NCBI GenBank assembly: GCA_951640165.1
Contig: OX621264.1
Span: forward strand, 9,057,001 to 9,121,000
Origin: Pseudoips prasinana
Lineage: Eukaryota; Arthropoda; Insecta; Lepidoptera; Nolidae
DNA: 64,000 nucleotides
Direction: 5' to 3'
Shown here: positions 45,795-59,229 of the stretch, piece by piece
Layout: each line of letters opens with the position of its first letter
How positions within the stretch are numbered: position 1 is the stretch's first letter
Notes under the pieces: generated by a model
Told to the model about the DNA's origin: nothing
Seen by the model: the letters and a program-made list of their open reading frames with translations, nothing else
Databases searched by the model: none
Translations under genes and position numbers: made by a program

Positions 45795-47864
45795 ATGTCG
45801 CTAGACAACGCGCCGCCCGGCTTCTTAGAAGCCATCGCCCGCCTCCTGGCCGAGGTCGACCCATGTTTATGGGATCGTCTCTGCCAGTTGGTGAGCGAAA
45901 AATCCCAACCGGCTGGACGGGTCCTCAACCTGGGCCAGCCGAGCTCCCCGTCCCCCTCGCCTGACAAGATAGTCAGGCGTAACCAACGCGACCGCGACCG
46001 AACTTCGGTCCCCCGTCGCTCCCCGTCCCCGTGCCCCTTACCTGCCGTGCAGGTCAGGCGCCCCATTAATACCTACGACCGGGACTTGTCCCCAGCCCGG
46101 CGTAGCCCGTCCCCCTCACCTGTCCCCTCTTACGGCGGGCGCACTCTGCGTACCCCGTCCCCCTCACCGGCCCCCTCTTACGGGGTACGCACTCTGCGTA
46201 CCCCGCCGCCCTCTCCGACCAAGCAGGTCAGGCGCCGCCGTCGCGGTGGCGATCGCGATAGCGAAAGCGACCGCGACGGTGCCCGAGACCGCTCCCCGGT
46301 CCCCACACTCCGGACCCCGACCCCCTCATCCAGGAGGAAGGAGTCCGAGCGCTTCCGAGACCGCGATCTCACCCCCGCTCACCGCAACCTCTCCCCATCG
46401 CCGTCCGCGAACTCCGACATGGAGTGCGGAGGCGACTTGGCCCCAGTGGAGCCCTGGCAGAAGGTGGAGCGGAAGCGGGCCCGCAAGTCCCCCACCCCAA
46501 ACTTCTCTTCGGACTCGGACGCCGAGTCCCGCCCCGCCGTCCTGAGCTTGAAAAAGCTCAAGACGGACCCCCCTAAGGCCAAGCGCCTGACCCCTTCCGC
46601 GGTGAGGGCCACCCCAAAGCCCTCCGACGCCTCTTCCAAGAGCGTCAAACCGCCCCCCATAATGCTCCTGTCCACCGACAAGTGGAATAACTTGTCGATG
46701 ACATTGAAGGAGCGCGGAGTTATCGCCCTCCGCAACACATATATACAGAAAGATAATACGATGAAGCTGCAGGTGCAAACCTCGGCCGAATATCGTACGA
46801 TGACCTCTTTATTCGACTCCTTAAGAGTCGATTATTATACCTACGGAACCGCGGAGGACAAGTCCCTCCGCGTAGTCATCCGTCGCGTCTGTCGACACTT
46901 GTCGATAGACCTTATTAAGGAGGACATGTTATCCCAGGGGTTCCCCGTCCGCGAGGTGCATCGCATGCGCCGCTCGAACGGAGGGGAGCCCTACGACATG
47001 CTCCTCGTCCATCTGGACCCTACGCCGGAGGGTCAGAAAATCTTTGCCAACCTGAAAACCCTGTGTGGTGTCGGCGGCCTTAAGGTCGAAGAGCCACACA
47101 AGGGGACCGTACAGGGGCAGTGCCATAACTGCCAACTGTACGGGCATTCATCAAAACATTGCCGAGTTGCCCCCCGGTGCGTGAAATGCCTCACGCCCGG
47201 CCACCACACCTCGGAGTGCCCTCGTCCCAAGGAGCGGAGCGAAAACTCCGCCCCCCCAGGCTGTGTCAACTGCCAAACCCTGGGCCACCCCGCCAACTAT
47301 CGCGGATGCCCCAAAGCCCCAGTGAGGGCACCCCGCCCCGTAAAACAGCGCAGTAAGCGCAACGGCCGCAAAGCCGAAGCGCAGCCTGCCCCCCCTCAGC
47401 CCCAGTCTCCGAAACCGGTCCCACTGATGTCCCTCGACCTTCGAGGGGTCTCACTGAGACCCATGAGACCATCCTGGCCAATGCCAGAGTATAACGGTCC
47501 GGCCAAGGTGGCGACTGTGGGGGACGCCCCGAAGGTGGCGCCGGCGCCGCCCAAGGAGGCGTCTCCCAGACCCGCCACTAGCGCGGCCCCCCCCACCCCC
47601 TGGGCTTATAACCCTCTAACTAAGAGGGCGAACGCCCCGAAGGCTTCTAAGCCTAACACCGCCGCCCCCAAATCCCGAGCGCCCCCAGCGAACAGCAAGG
47701 GGCGCGCCTCGGGTTTTGCGGAGCGCATTAAATCCAAAGGTTGGGAGTTACTCGACGAGTTCGAGGAACTCTCTGCGAGGGCCGAGGCCGACCCCGGCAA
47801 CCTCCAACTGGCGATCGACGCGGCACACGTTTACCGCCGCTTCATTAAATCTATACGCCCATAA
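45795..47864 (+). CDS. Element B ORF1: Gag-like protein
   Basis: 689 codons. The N-terminal third is rich in Arg, Ser, Asp and Pro, with RDRDR stretches and near-repeats containing SPSP and RTLRTP at about residues 104-140, resembling an RS domain. A PRE_C2HC-type region precedes three CCHC zinc knuckles at 443-505 with the same spacing as element A. The C-terminus ends YRRFIKSIRP, matching A. The stop TAA is directly followed by the ORF2 ATG (TAAATG), so the frames abut and do not overlap as they do in A. Confidence 0.93.
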   Translation: MSLDNAPPGFLEAIARLLAEVDPCLWDRLCQLVSEKSQPAGRVLNLGQPSSPSPSPDKIVRRNQRDRDRTSVPRRSPSPCPLPAVQVRRPINTYDRDLSPARRSPSPSPVPSYGGRTLRTPSPSPAPSYGVRTLRTPPPSPTKQVRRRRRGGDRDSESDRDGARDRSPVPTLRTPTPSSRRKESERFRDRDLTPAHRNLSPSPSANSDMECGGDLAPVEPWQKVERKRARKSPTPNFSSDSDAESRPAVLSLKKLKTDPPKAKRLTPSAVRATPKPSDASSKSVKPPPIMLLSTDKWNNLSMTLKERGVIALRNTYIQKDNTMKLQVQTSAEYRTMTSLFDSLRVDYYTYGTAEDKSLRVVIRRVCRHLSIDLIKEDMLSQGFPVREVHRMRRSNGGEPYDMLLVHLDPTPEGQKIFANLKTLCGVGGLKVEEPHKGTVQGQCHNCQLYGHSSKHCRVAPRCVKCLTPGHHTSECPRPKERSENSAPPGCVNCQTLGHPANYRGCPKAPVRAPRPVKQRSKRNGRKAEAQPAPPQPQSPKPVPLMSLDLRGVSLRPMRPSWPMPEYNGPAKVATVGDAPKVAPAPPKEASPRPATSAAPPTPWAYNPLTKRANAPKASKPNTAAPKSRAPPANSKGRASGFAERIKSKGWELLDEFEELSARAEADPGNLQLAIDAAHVYRRFIKSIRP

Positions 47865-50840
47865 ATGGCGGTCCCGGTGATTACAACGTGTGTCGCAAAT
47901 AGGACCAAACCTAGATCCCTAAGGATCGGTTTTTTCAACGCCGACGGACTTGATAAACAACGCGATGAGATCGGAGCTTTTCTCTGTGACCATCAACTTG
48001 ATTTCTTTCTTGTCCAAGAAACCTTCCTCAAACCGTCCAAAAGGAGAAATCCCAACATTGCCAACTACCGTGTGGTTCGCAATGACAGGATCCACTCCCC
48101 AAAAGGGGGCACGCTGATTTACTACAAGAAATCACTGCATTGCATACCCTTGGACCCGCCCGCACTAACGAACATCGAGACCTCTGTCTGTCGGATAGGC
48201 ATGACAGGACATCAACCCATCACCCTAGTCTCGGCCTACCTCCCCCCAGACAAGGAGTTGCTCCGGAGCGACCTCCAGACCCTTTACGACCTAGATGGCT
48301 CTGTCATAGTGGCAGGCGATCTCAACGCCAAGCACGTGCAGTGGAGCTGCGTCGCGAGCAACTCGCGGGGCGTCTCCCTTGCGCGAAGCCTGGAGGTCAT
48401 CCCCTTCGACCTTATAGTCCCCCTCGAACCGACCCACTATCCCATCCAAGTGGGCAACAGACCTGACATTCTCGATGTTGCACTTCTGAAGAACATAAAC
48501 TTACGTTTGGCTTCTATAGATGTGCAACACGAGTTAGACTCTGACCATAGACCGGTCACCCTATGTCTCGCCTCTCGCACCGGTCCGTCCGACCGCGGCG
48601 AGAACGACCCCCCCAGATATGCGACCGATTGGAGGAAACTTGAGGAAAAACTCAAGTCAACATCATCGGTCCATCTAGACGCGATCCCCTCTCTCATAGA
48701 GACCCCTGAGCAAACGCACGCAGCGATCGGCTCACTCACGACTCACGTTCAAATCCAAGTGAACGAATGTTCCCGGGAGATTCCAGCGACTGATGAGTTC
48801 AGCCGATGGAGACTCCCGGCTGATTTGCGTGAGCTGATGACTGAGAGGAATGCAGCCATCAGAGCCTACGACTCCTATCACACTGAGGAAAACCGCAGAC
48901 GCATGCGTTCCCTTCGGCGAGCCGTAAGGGAATGTATAGCCGAGTTGCGGGATAACCAGTGGGATAGGAAGTTAAGCGAGATAGATCCTTCGCACTTGGC
49001 CTTTTGGGAGCTCTGCAAGCGGCTCAAATCCGACACCCAAGCGACCATGCCTCCGCTGCACCGACCGAATCAACGCCCAGCGTTCGATGACGTCGAGAAG
49101 GCGGAGTGCCTGGCCGACAGTCTAGAGGCCCAATGTTCGCCCAGCACTCTACCAGTAAACCCGGATCACCTTACTAAGGTCGACTCTGAGGTAGAACGTA
49201 GACTCGCTGCCCCACTCCCCCCGACCGCGATAGCACCCAGGGCAGAGTCCTCCCGGGAGGACGATGCCGTCGTAATAGACGACGACGACGACCCCCTTAG
49301 GCCAGTCACAATCGACGAGGTGAGGACCCTGATCGGGGGTCTCCGCCCACGTAAAGCCCCCGGCGCCGACGGTATCACCAATCGTGTGTTCAAGCACTTC
49401 TCTGTGCCCCTACTTAACCTGCTGGCCGCGATCTTCAACGCGGCCTTTTCCAATAACATCTTTCCACAACAGTGGAAGCAGGCCACAGTGATTGGTATAC
49501 CGAAACCCGGCAAAGTCAAAACCGACCCGGCTAGTTATCGCCCGATAAGTCTCCTCAGCACGATGGGGAAACTTTACGAGCGCATAATCTACGCCCGCCT
49601 CTTGGCATACACCAATGCCAACAAACTCCTCCCTGACGTCCAATTTGGCTTTCGAGCCAGACACTCATGTGTTCACCAGGTGCACCGCATCGTTGAACAC
49701 GTCCTCGTTAAATCAGCCCGGCAAGGTTTCCACACCGGAGCACTCTTCTTCGACGTGGCTAAAGCCTTCGACAGAGTCTGGCACAACGGCTTATTATACA
49801 AGCTGTTGGAGCACGAAGTACCAGACCGTCTCGTACACATCATACGAGACTTCCTGTCGGATCGTACCTTTAGATACCGCGTCGAGGGAGCCTTCTCCAC
49901 CCCTCGCCCGATCCGAGCAGGAGTTCCCCAGGGGTCAGTCCTCTCCCCCCTCCTGTTCTCGCTGTACACCAGCGACATTCCCACCCCCAAGGCGGCCCAT
50001 CTGGCCCTCTTCGCAGACGACACCGCTCTGTATTACTCGGGCAGGAGCCCGAGTGTCATTCACTCTCGACTCCAATCCGCAGCCGACGCCTTAGGCGACT
50101 GGTTCAGGAAATGGAGGATCGAGATAAACCCCTCCAAGAGCACTGCCGTGCTCTTCTCTAGGGCAAGAGCCCCCCCGATCCTACCACCCGTCCGAATGTT
50201 CGGCGAGCCTATCCCTTGGGATGGGAAAGCCAAATATTTAGGGGTGATCCTCGATCAAAGGCTAAACTTCAGGGAGCACCTGCGGACCGTTCGCAATCGG
50301 GCCGCATTTGCTCTTGGTCGATTACACTGCCTCTTGAATGCACGCAGTAAAATGTCCCTTGTTAACAAGGTGAGAATTTACAAGACGTGCATTCGACCGA
50401 TAATGACGTACGCCAGCCCGGTGTTCGCGTACGCCAGTCACAAATCCCTATACCGACTCCAAACGCTGCAGAATCGGTTTATGCGGCGCGCCGTGGGCGC
50501 ACCATGGTACGTCCGCAATAAAAACCTACACGCCGATCTCCAACTGCCTACCATCAAGCAGTGGATGAAGCAAGCGTCTAAATCATACTTTGATTCGGCC
50601 ACTCACCATCCAAACCATTTGGTGGTAAAGGCGGTCAAGTACACCCCATTCAAGGGCTTCTCACGTAAGCACCGTCGTCCCAGGTCCGTCTTGGACGAAC
50701 CGGACGACGAGATCACTACTTACCTAGCTCAGATTAAAGCCATTAGAGACTCCCGTGACACTCCACACAGACCGATAATTCGTACTCGTCGGACGAGAGT
50801 ACGACCGCGATCGCGCCGCGACCTCCAACGCCCTCCATGA
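47865..50840 (+). CDS. Element B ORF2: endonuclease and reverse transcriptase
   Basis: 991 codons without interruption. Endonuclease motifs FFNADG, QETF, AGDLNAKH and SDHRP are present. Reverse transcriptase motifs include LRPRKAPGADG, PISLLS, DVAKAFDRVWH, PQGSVLSP and the active site FADD at 716-719. No RNase H domain. The C-terminal 70 residues are those carried by the truncated copy at 13615. Likely competent by sequence; activity is not shown. Confidence 0.95.
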   Translation: MAVPVITTCVANRTKPRSLRIGFFNADGLDKQRDEIGAFLCDHQLDFFLVQETFLKPSKRRNPNIANYRVVRNDRIHSPKGGTLIYYKKSLHCIPLDPPALTNIETSVCRIGMTGHQPITLVSAYLPPDKELLRSDLQTLYDLDGSVIVAGDLNAKHVQWSCVASNSRGVSLARSLEVIPFDLIVPLEPTHYPIQVGNRPDILDVALLKNINLRLASIDVQHELDSDHRPVTLCLASRTGPSDRGENDPPRYATDWRKLEEKLKSTSSVHLDAIPSLIETPEQTHAAIGSLTTHVQIQVNECSREIPATDEFSRWRLPADLRELMTERNAAIRAYDSYHTEENRRRMRSLRRAVRECIAELRDNQWDRKLSEIDPSHLAFWELCKRLKSDTQATMPPLHRPNQRPAFDDVEKAECLADSLEAQCSPSTLPVNPDHLTKVDSEVERRLAAPLPPTAIAPRAESSREDDAVVIDDDDDPLRPVTIDEVRTLIGGLRPRKAPGADGITNRVFKHFSVPLLNLLAAIFNAAFSNNIFPQQWKQATVIGIPKPGKVKTDPASYRPISLLSTMGKLYERIIYARLLAYTNANKLLPDVQFGFRARHSCVHQVHRIVEHVLVKSARQGFHTGALFFDVAKAFDRVWHNGLLYKLLEHEVPDRLVHIIRDFLSDRTFRYRVEGAFSTPRPIRAGVPQGSVLSPLLFSLYTSDIPTPKAAHLALFADDTALYYSGRSPSVIHSRLQSAADALGDWFRKWRIEINPSKSTAVLFSRARAPPILPPVRMFGEPIPWDGKAKYLGVILDQRLNFREHLRTVRNRAAFALGRLHCLLNARSKMSLVNKVRIYKTCIRPIMTYASPVFAYASHKSLYRLQTLQNRFMRRAVGAPWYVRNKNLHADLQLPTIKQWMKQASKSYFDSATHHPNHLVVKAVKYTPFKGFSRKHRRPRSVLDEPDDEITTYLAQIKAIRDSRDTPHRPIIRTRRTRVRPRSRRDLQRPP

Positions 50841-51113
50841 CCCTTAGTTTGCATATCGTACCGATAAAAAGCCCCCCTCAACGCGGAGGGGGGCCGCGTC
50901 ATGTCATTAACGTAGAGCGAAAGTTGCACTAAACTCCCTAAAATGATGATCTCTGCCCTCTCCCCGCCAGTAATCGCCCAGAGTCGAGGTTCGAACCCCA
51001 CAGGGGGTGCCCTCCGGCGCGGGTTACTTAATTTCTAGACGGCTCGAGCCCTCTGCTCGCCTCTATAGTCCGGTGAAGCAGTGAAAGCCTCCTAGGCTAA
51101 CTGTAGCGTCATA

Positions 51114-51114
<1 letters not shown>
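50841..51114 (+). other. 3' leader of element B
   Basis: 274 nt with a 9-bp GC hairpin (50871-50879 with 50886-50894), a GGTTCGAACCC stretch at 50988-50998 resembling a Pol III B box, and a terminal hairpin AGCCT-CCT-AGGCT (51086-51098) about 16 nt before the poly(A). The last 80 nt alone were inserted in units 3 and 4. Confidence 0.65.
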
Positions 51115-51152
<38 letters not shown>

Positions 51153-51153
<1 letters not shown>

Positions 51154-51164
51154 CGAGAGCAAAG
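51153..51164 (+). repeat. Target-site duplication of element B, right copy
   Basis: GCGAGAGCAAAG after the poly(A), followed by GATCCAG and the normal H4 leader. Confidence 0.96.
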
Positions 51165-51232
51165 GATCCAGTCGTTCGCTGACTTCGCGTCGTGCGAGTA
51201 CGGAATTTTGGAAGCAAGTTTTTCATATTTGA

Positions 51233-51553
<321 letters not shown>

Positions 51554-51627
51554 AATGGTTTGCGAGCGCGACACCGCGCCTGCTCACCATCTGCAGCGTA
51601 GCTTCTAACGTTGTAGTTGTTCAAAAA

Positions 51628-51643
51628 GGCCCTTTTCAGGGCC
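51628..51643 (+). promoter_or_regulatory. Histone 3' stem-loop, H4 unit 6
   Basis: Same core and spacing as other H4 copies. Confidence 0.97.
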
Positions 51644-51943
51644 GCATATGGTTCAAATGAAATATAGTTTCTTTAGATGTGTACGATCGTCGATGTACTA
51701 TTATTATAACGATAACATTTAAGTGCACACGCGCTGATATTTAGGTGTATGTCAATTAATATAAGTAGGTTCGTTATTTTGTGCATAGGAAATTTACTGA
51801 ATTAAGTTAGGATGGATGGATCATAATAAATAATATACACACGGTTGTTTAACTGTTTACATAGAACATATATTTAGATACATAATAACAAAATCAGTCG
51901 AGTAACAAACGACAAACTAAAAACATATAGTTAGATTACTTAC

Positions 51944-52004
51944 CTTCGTACATTATCTCTGCTACGGGCGGCGCGGCGGCGACCAATCGAAGTTCTCGGT
52001 GAAC
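51944..52004 (-). other. Exon-like cassette, unit 6
   Basis: Same block and borders as 1855-1915. Confidence 0.4.
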
Positions 52005-52898
52005 CTGTAAATAGAAAACATAATCATAATAAATATATTATATCTACACGAATAGTATGTATGTACACATGTAATGAAGAGTTAATATTAATAACACTAC
52101 TATAATATAAGTGAAGCGCACGATAGTTAAATTTAGCGGTGTGGCGTGTGTGTATGCTTTCCACTGGAGTTAAGGTGCGCGTGGCGCGTTAGTAAGTTGA
52201 AGTCCACTTAAAATTCAAATTAGACGCTGATAAAATATTAAAAAAATATAAACGTGTATGGCTAATACTTTATATTGTTTCTAATATGAGTTCATTTTCG
52301 AAGCTATACGCGTCCTTTGCGTAGACGTCCGTCCTTAAGTGGTTTAATGCGAGGTGCTGGTGTTTTACGACGGCCGACTTTTAAGCTTCTCAATTGAATG
52401 GAAAATATGTTAATATCGGTGAAATCCTTGTACGTTCCAAGCTCGGTATCTTCGGCGTTGACGTAACGATCGTATACTAATAAAACGTTTTGTTTTATAG
52501 AGAAAAATCAATTTTAAACGAGACCCGAGGTATCCACAGTCGACAGTCACGGAAATAAAACACCACAGCGCTCTCAATGTTTACGCGTATAATGTAATGA
52601 TGATAACTGACGATTCTACGGTTCATGAGGTATCCGAAAAGGCAATCAATCGTAATATTATCGTATGGTAAGTATAATAAAATTTAATTTAATCAGATAG
52701 GTGTTAGTGAAAAGTTTGAAGTGTTCATACGAGAAAACGTCTCGCGACACCGTGGCCGTCGTTGCGGTAAAGTTTCGTAGTAGTTAAGCGCGCGCGTTGA
52801 ATGGTGGCGACATCTAAGTCGTATTTTGTTCGTCGCGTGTGTCGTCGCTCTGTACTTACTTGTTTTACTATTTTAAATCTCTCGCTACACTACATACA

Positions 52899-53597
52899 AT
52901 GGCCGATACAGCAGTAGCTACCGAAACTCCGGCTCCCGCTACGCCAGCGAAGAAGCCCAGACAAGCCGGCGGTGCGAAAAAACCGAAAGCCAAGCCGACT
53001 CATCCCAAAACATCGGAGATGGTCAACAACGCCATCAAAGAGATGAAGGAGCGCAGCGGTTCATCTCTGCAGGCCATCAAGAAATACATCGCTCAACAGT
53101 ACAAGGTTGACGCTGAAAAACTGGCACCTTTCATCAGAAAGTACTTGAAGAGCGCCGTAGAATCTGGCGCGCTGATTCAGACCAAGGGCAAGGGTGCTTC
53201 CGGCTCTTTCAAGCTCGAATCAAAGTCCTCCGCAGCCGCCAAGAAACCAGCTGCGAAATCGAGCGGTAAAGCTCCAGCGTCCAAGGCGAAGAAGGCGACG
53301 GCGTCCGCCGCCGGAGCTAAGACAAAGAAGGCCGCGGCCGCTGCAGCGTCCGCCTCCGCCGCGTCTCCATCGAAGTCTAAGGCTGCCACCAAGGACAAGA
53401 AGGCGGCCGCCGCCAAGAAGAAGCCCGCCGCGAAGAAGGCCGCCGCACCCGCCAAGGCCAAGGGAGGTGCTGCCCCTAAAGCCAAGAAGACCGCAAAGCC
53501 TCCTACCAAGAAGCCCAAAGCGCCTAAACCCAAGAAGGCTGCCGCCACCCCTAAATCGAAGCCGGCCGCTAAGAAGGCTGCCGCCGCCAAAAAGTAA
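52899..53597 (+). CDS. H1: Linker histone H1, unit 6
   Basis: Same 232-residue protein. Confidence 0.97.
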   Translation: MADTAVATETPAPATPAKKPRQAGGAKKPKAKPTHPKTSEMVNNAIKEMKERSGSSLQAIKKYIAQQYKVDAEKLAPFIRKYLKSAVESGALIQTKGKGASGSFKLESKSSAAAKKPAAKSSGKAPASKAKKATASAAGAKTKKAAAAAASASAASPSKSKAATKDKKAAAAKKKPAAKKAAAPAKAKGGAAPKAKKTAKPPTKKPKAPKPKKAAATPKSKPAAKKAAAAKK

Positions 53598-53927
53598 GGT
53601 GTCGTACGCTTCAACAGCTCAGACTCCGGGTGTACCAGCAGAGGGCAGCGCAACGCGCGCGCGCTCGAGTGAATTGACACCGCCGCCGCGTGTTCCTCCA
53701 TAGCGCCGCGCCGTGACTTTGCGTGGGTGTCTCGTGTGTGTGTGTGATGGTTGTGTGTGATGCATACCTATCAATCGCCACATGCACTCATGCACGCGCA
53801 TACCATGTGCCACGCGTGTGTGTGCAAACGTGGAGGACACGAAGAAAGTGTTAAGTAAGCTAGCGTGCACGCGCGCTTCCGCTCGCCATCGCTATCCCGC
53901 GACGCTCATAGCGAGCGCGAACCAAAA

Positions 53928-53943
53928 AGCCCTTTTCAGGGCT
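53928..53943 (+). promoter_or_regulatory. Histone 3' stem-loop, H1 unit 6
   Basis: AGCCCTTTTCAGGGCT, as in other H1 copies. Confidence 0.96.
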
Positions 53944-54663
53944 ACCAAAAAGTTCATGAATGATTTATCATATCGTTCGTTTCTAAAGTATAGTATATGT
54001 CTACTGCTACACACACATAATATCCATCTACTCTACCTACCTACCTACCTACCTATCTATCTATCTATCTATCTATCGCGCCCTTCGAGGCACGGAGTTG
54101 TATGTAATACCGCTAACTCTCAAGGTATTAACTGATTATGAATTATTTTCATAATAACAAAAATAATCGGATATCGGAGGGAGCTATGATTATCTCCGCT
54201 CATTGATTTACACAGTTTTATAGATCATTAAAAAATGTTGTAGTATGTTGTTGTATCAACAATTTAGGTAAACACACATACATATTAACTTACGCTTAGG
54301 TATGTACCTGTCCTAGATCTACTGTACGGAATATAACAAAATAAATTCCATTTGCATTGGCACAGATACGTACCTACATAGTTAATGCACACCAATTACA
54401 GAGAAAGAGAAATATATATTTTTATGTAACAATAAAAATATTAATCAAATCTACCATATCCTCAAATTACTTACATAGATACTGACAAGCATACTTTAAA
54501 TTAGTATATGTATTAAATATAATATATATATAATTATAAATCACAATCTATAAGTAGACAATTAATATTAATAAAATATACGATGCATGTACGCCTGCGC
54601 GCTATAACAACGGTTGGCCGGTATCTCCCTACCCCTACTACTAGTTGCGCCATCTGCTAGTTG

Positions 54664-54671
54664 TATAAAAA
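54664..54671 (+). promoter_or_regulatory. TATA box, H2A unit 6
   Basis: 106 bp before the ATG, undisturbed. Confidence 0.93.
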
Positions 54672-54763
54672 CATAGGAACCGAGCCGGAAAAAAACATTA
54701 TTCAGTGTACGTGACTCGGTCGCGCACGTCGTTTACTTTCGTGTTCACATAAAAATCTCGTAG

Positions 54764-55144
<381 letters not shown>

Positions 55145-55315
55145 ATGTCTGCAGCTCCCAATACAACATCTGGTTCGTGTGTATGTGTGTTACGTGCGTG
55201 ATCACCACAATCTCCAAGTCAGCCGGCGAAGTGAGTGCAATTCCGCAGCGGCGCACATCCGCCCACCTACCACCGTTGCATATTATATATGCGCAATGCG
55301 TGTATATAGACAAAA

Positions 55316-55331
55316 GGCCCTTTTCAGGGCC
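55316..55331 (+). promoter_or_regulatory. Histone 3' stem-loop, H2A unit 6
   Basis: Same core and spacing as other H2A copies. Confidence 0.97.
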
Positions 55332-55849
55332 ACAATATGGTTCATGGTCGCAAAAATTGAGACTGTTTCTTTGATGGTATACGTCAAGGCACACTTACTA
55401 CACACACTATTAAGTTAACTATTAACTACATACAATCAAATCGAGTTATCATATCCAAAGTTAGCCAGCGCAATGACTTGTTTCCTCGTTAGTTATACTT
55501 TATTAGGTATAAGGTAAGCTAATTATTACCAAGATATCATCGTCGTCGTTCGAGGACGTTTAGAGCTAGCTCAATATTAGTAAGTTGAGTGTAGTAATAA
55601 ACTGTCTACACTTACCGTAACCCCATACTACTTACATACATAGCTGAAATTATAATATAATACGTAGGTATTCAAAGGAAATCGCGCATGTGATCTTTAG
55701 ATATATTCACTAAAATATTAGATAGATAGATATGTACATCAAGTACGTAACTATATTATAGAGAAAGAAATAAATACTTAGACACATAATATTCATATAT
55801 TTTTGTTATATTAAATCTACTGATGAAATAAGTACATAAAGTTAATGTA

Positions 55850-55850
55850 A

Positions 55851-55933
<83 letters not shown>
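55850..55933 (+). repeat. (AT)n microsatellite, unit 6
   Basis: About 84 bp with the TT interruption seen in units 5 and 7. Confidence 0.93.
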
Positions 55934-55936
<3 letters not shown>

Positions 55937-56155
55937 CATATAAAAGTATGTTTACTTTTAATATATTATGTGTAACAGCGATAATAAATAAATATTGTAT
56001 TCGTAAACAATCATTCCCTGCCCCCCGCGTTACCTCCCTGCGTGATCCCCTCTCCCCGCGCGAGCGATGCGTCAACCGGGACGCCGCGCTCCTATTGGTC
56101 CGTTCGAGCGAGTCACCACCTTTGCAACGCAACCATAGCGGGCCGAAGCCGTCGA

Positions 56156-56162
56156 TATATAC
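56156..56162 (+). promoter_or_regulatory. TATA-like box, H2B unit 6
   Basis: TATATAC, 86 bp before the ATG. Confidence 0.75.
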
Positions 56163-56241
56163 GACAGTATCTTAGGAGCGAAAAATTACAGTGTGACTGA
56201 ACGTCGTTTCGGTAACACGTATAACTAACTTATCTCGCAAA

Positions 56242-56616
56242 ATGCCGCCCAAAACCAGTGGAAAGGCCGCCAAGAAATCTGGCAAAGCCCAGAAGAACAT
56301 TTCCAAGACCGACAAGAAAAAGAAGAAGCATAAGAGGAAGGAGAGCTACGCCATCTACATCTACAAGGTGCTCAAGCAGGTCCACCCCGACACCGGTATC
56401 TCCAGTAAGGCCATGTCTATCATGAACTCGTTCGTGAACGACATCTTCGAGCGCATCGCCGCCGAAGCTTCTCGCCTCGCACACTACAACAAGAGATCTA
56501 CCATCACGTCGAGGGAGGTCCAGACATCCGTCAGACTGCTCCTGCCCGGTGAACTCGCCAAGCACGCCGTCAGTGAAGGCACCAAGGCCGTCACCAAATA
56601 CACCAGCTCTAAGTGA
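56242..56616 (+). CDS. H2B: Histone H2B, unit 6
   Basis: Same protein; promoter intact. Confidence 0.99.
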   Translation: MPPKTSGKAAKKSGKAQKNISKTDKKKKKHKRKESYAIYIYKVLKQVHPDTGISSKAMSIMNSFVNDIFERIAAEASRLAHYNKRSTITSREVQTSVRLLLPGELAKHAVSEGTKAVTKYTSSK

Positions 56617-56936
56617 GGTGGCGTCTCGTCGCTTAGTGTGTTGTATTGACGAACGTCGTTGCAGAGTTCGAGAGTGGAGTCACAACGGTGTGTGTGTGTG
56701 TGTGTGTGTAATGGGATAATGTGTAGTGTGTATAGTGCGTTTGTTGTGGTCTATAGGTGAACTGTGTGTGTATATTGGTGGAGCACATACGTGTGCCACC
56801 TCTATGCAGTTCCCATTGATCACTACTTCCGCTATCACTACTACAATTTGCCCGTTATATTATGCCCCTGCGATCGCCACATGAAAACTCTGACATTACG
56901 TACGCTCGCTCTCAACCAGCGGTGTAAAATACAAAA

Positions 56937-56952
56937 GGCCCTTTTCAGGGCC
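56937..56952 (+). promoter_or_regulatory. Histone 3' stem-loop, H2B unit 6
   Basis: Same core and spacing as unit 3. Confidence 0.97.
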
Positions 56953-57564
56953 ACCATATAATTCATGATTGACTACAATTCGTTTCTGAAAACAGTGTCA
57001 AAGTACTATTTTTATCTACACATACTACACACACGCAGTATATACTCGTACATAATAAAACACGTCTGTTTATATATCTGATATACGCTCTCACAAACCT
57101 TTCCTACGCTATAGTTAAATATAAATAATGAATAGGTTCTGAACTATTGCCTGATTGAACATAGCGTTGTCACTTAGTTAAAAACTAGTATCAAAGTATG
57201 CGTATTGAACTATAACTCCTAGTTTATCGATCTGCAACGAAATACTAGCAAACGTATTATGCGTTTATATTTAATTTATTTGTTAACAAACACATATACT
57301 TACGTAAAATTAGGATTAAAACGGGCGCGAACATATTAAAACTATGTTGTATGCAGGTCCCTAATGCTTCTATTCATACAAACTCTACGTACCTATTTTT
57401 TTGAAATTTCGCTTTTTAAGAAATAATATTCATATTAACAATAATATATACACACGCATATATATTATTTTTTTTTTTAATTACTTTAACTCGTATTTGG
57501 CACGACCAGGGGCGCGCGCATCGCGCTGTAGCATTCACGTAGTACACAGCCCGCGCTACCATAG

Positions 57565-58098
<534 letters not shown>

Positions 58099-58164
58099 AC
58101 GCGTGCGTTCTCTCATCTGTGTCTAATAAACGTGCTCGTTCACGTATTATTTAGTCATATAAAA

Positions 58165-58180
58165 GGCCCTTTTCAGGGCC
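58165..58180 (+). promoter_or_regulatory. Histone 3' stem-loop, H3 unit 7
   Basis: Same core and spacing as other H3 copies. Confidence 0.97.
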
Positions 58181-58717
58181 ACATATTGTTCTGATATTTT
58201 AATATCTGTTTCTTGACGACAAAATGTTCTAGTTACTCTTACTTACACACAATCAAAAATAATATAGGTACACACACACACACATCTAGTTATGCTGTCC
58301 GTCATTAGATTAGGTTAACAGAGAGTTTTAAACTAGTTGAACCTCTTTACAAATCATTTATATAGTAAATACATATATAAAAATATAAACATTTTACATA
58401 TAAATATTAATACATACATATAGGATAGTGAATATGTACCAATAGTTTGTTTCTATTAACGAGTGGAGACCTATTTCAATTGTAAATAATAATGAAGAAT
58501 ATCCTATCTGTCTTCAATTCGAGTAATAGGTATTATTATATATTATCAAAACGTTTAGTTTCATTTATTATTAGTCATATACTAATGATGCGTTATTATT
58601 ATTATTATATTTTTACGTAATTTATGCTAAAAACTAGACTAAAAGTTATACGCAGGAACGGCTACCTCACCCCTCTCTCTTCTCTCCCCGTTCCCCGCCC
58701 CGCTCGCGCGCGATTCG

Positions 58718-58725
58718 TATAAATA
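58718..58725 (+). promoter_or_regulatory. TATA box, H4 unit 7
   Basis: 110 bp before the ATG; empty target site follows. Confidence 0.94.
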
Positions 58726-58818
58726 TAAGGCCAACGGGGCGAGAGCAAAGGATCCAGTCGTTCGCTGACTTCGCGTCGTGCGAGTACGGAATTTTGGAAG
58801 CAAGTTTTTCATATTTGA

Positions 58819-59139
<321 letters not shown>

Positions 59140-59213
59140 AATGGTTTGCGAGCGCGACACCGCGCCTGCTCACCATCTGCAGCGTAGCTTCTAACGTTGT
59201 AGTTGTTCAAAAA

Positions 59214-59229
59214 GGCCCTTTTCAGGGCC
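59214..59229 (+). promoter_or_regulatory. Histone 3' stem-loop, H4 unit 7
   Basis: Same core and spacing as other H4 copies. Confidence 0.97.

Larger units (their letters stand above)
44785..51152 (+). mobile_element. Element B: full-length Jockey-like non-LTR retrotransposon in the H4 promoter
   Basis: 6,368 bp: 1,010-nt leader, intact ORF1 and ORF2, a 274-nt 3' leader and a 38-base poly(A), flanked by a perfect 12-bp duplication. It starts GAAAAGAG like element A and shares leader and tail structures with it, but the proteins differ throughout, so it is a sister family. Short relatives are at 13612, 21729 and 29460, so this family has been the most active one in the visible array. Confidence 0.97.
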
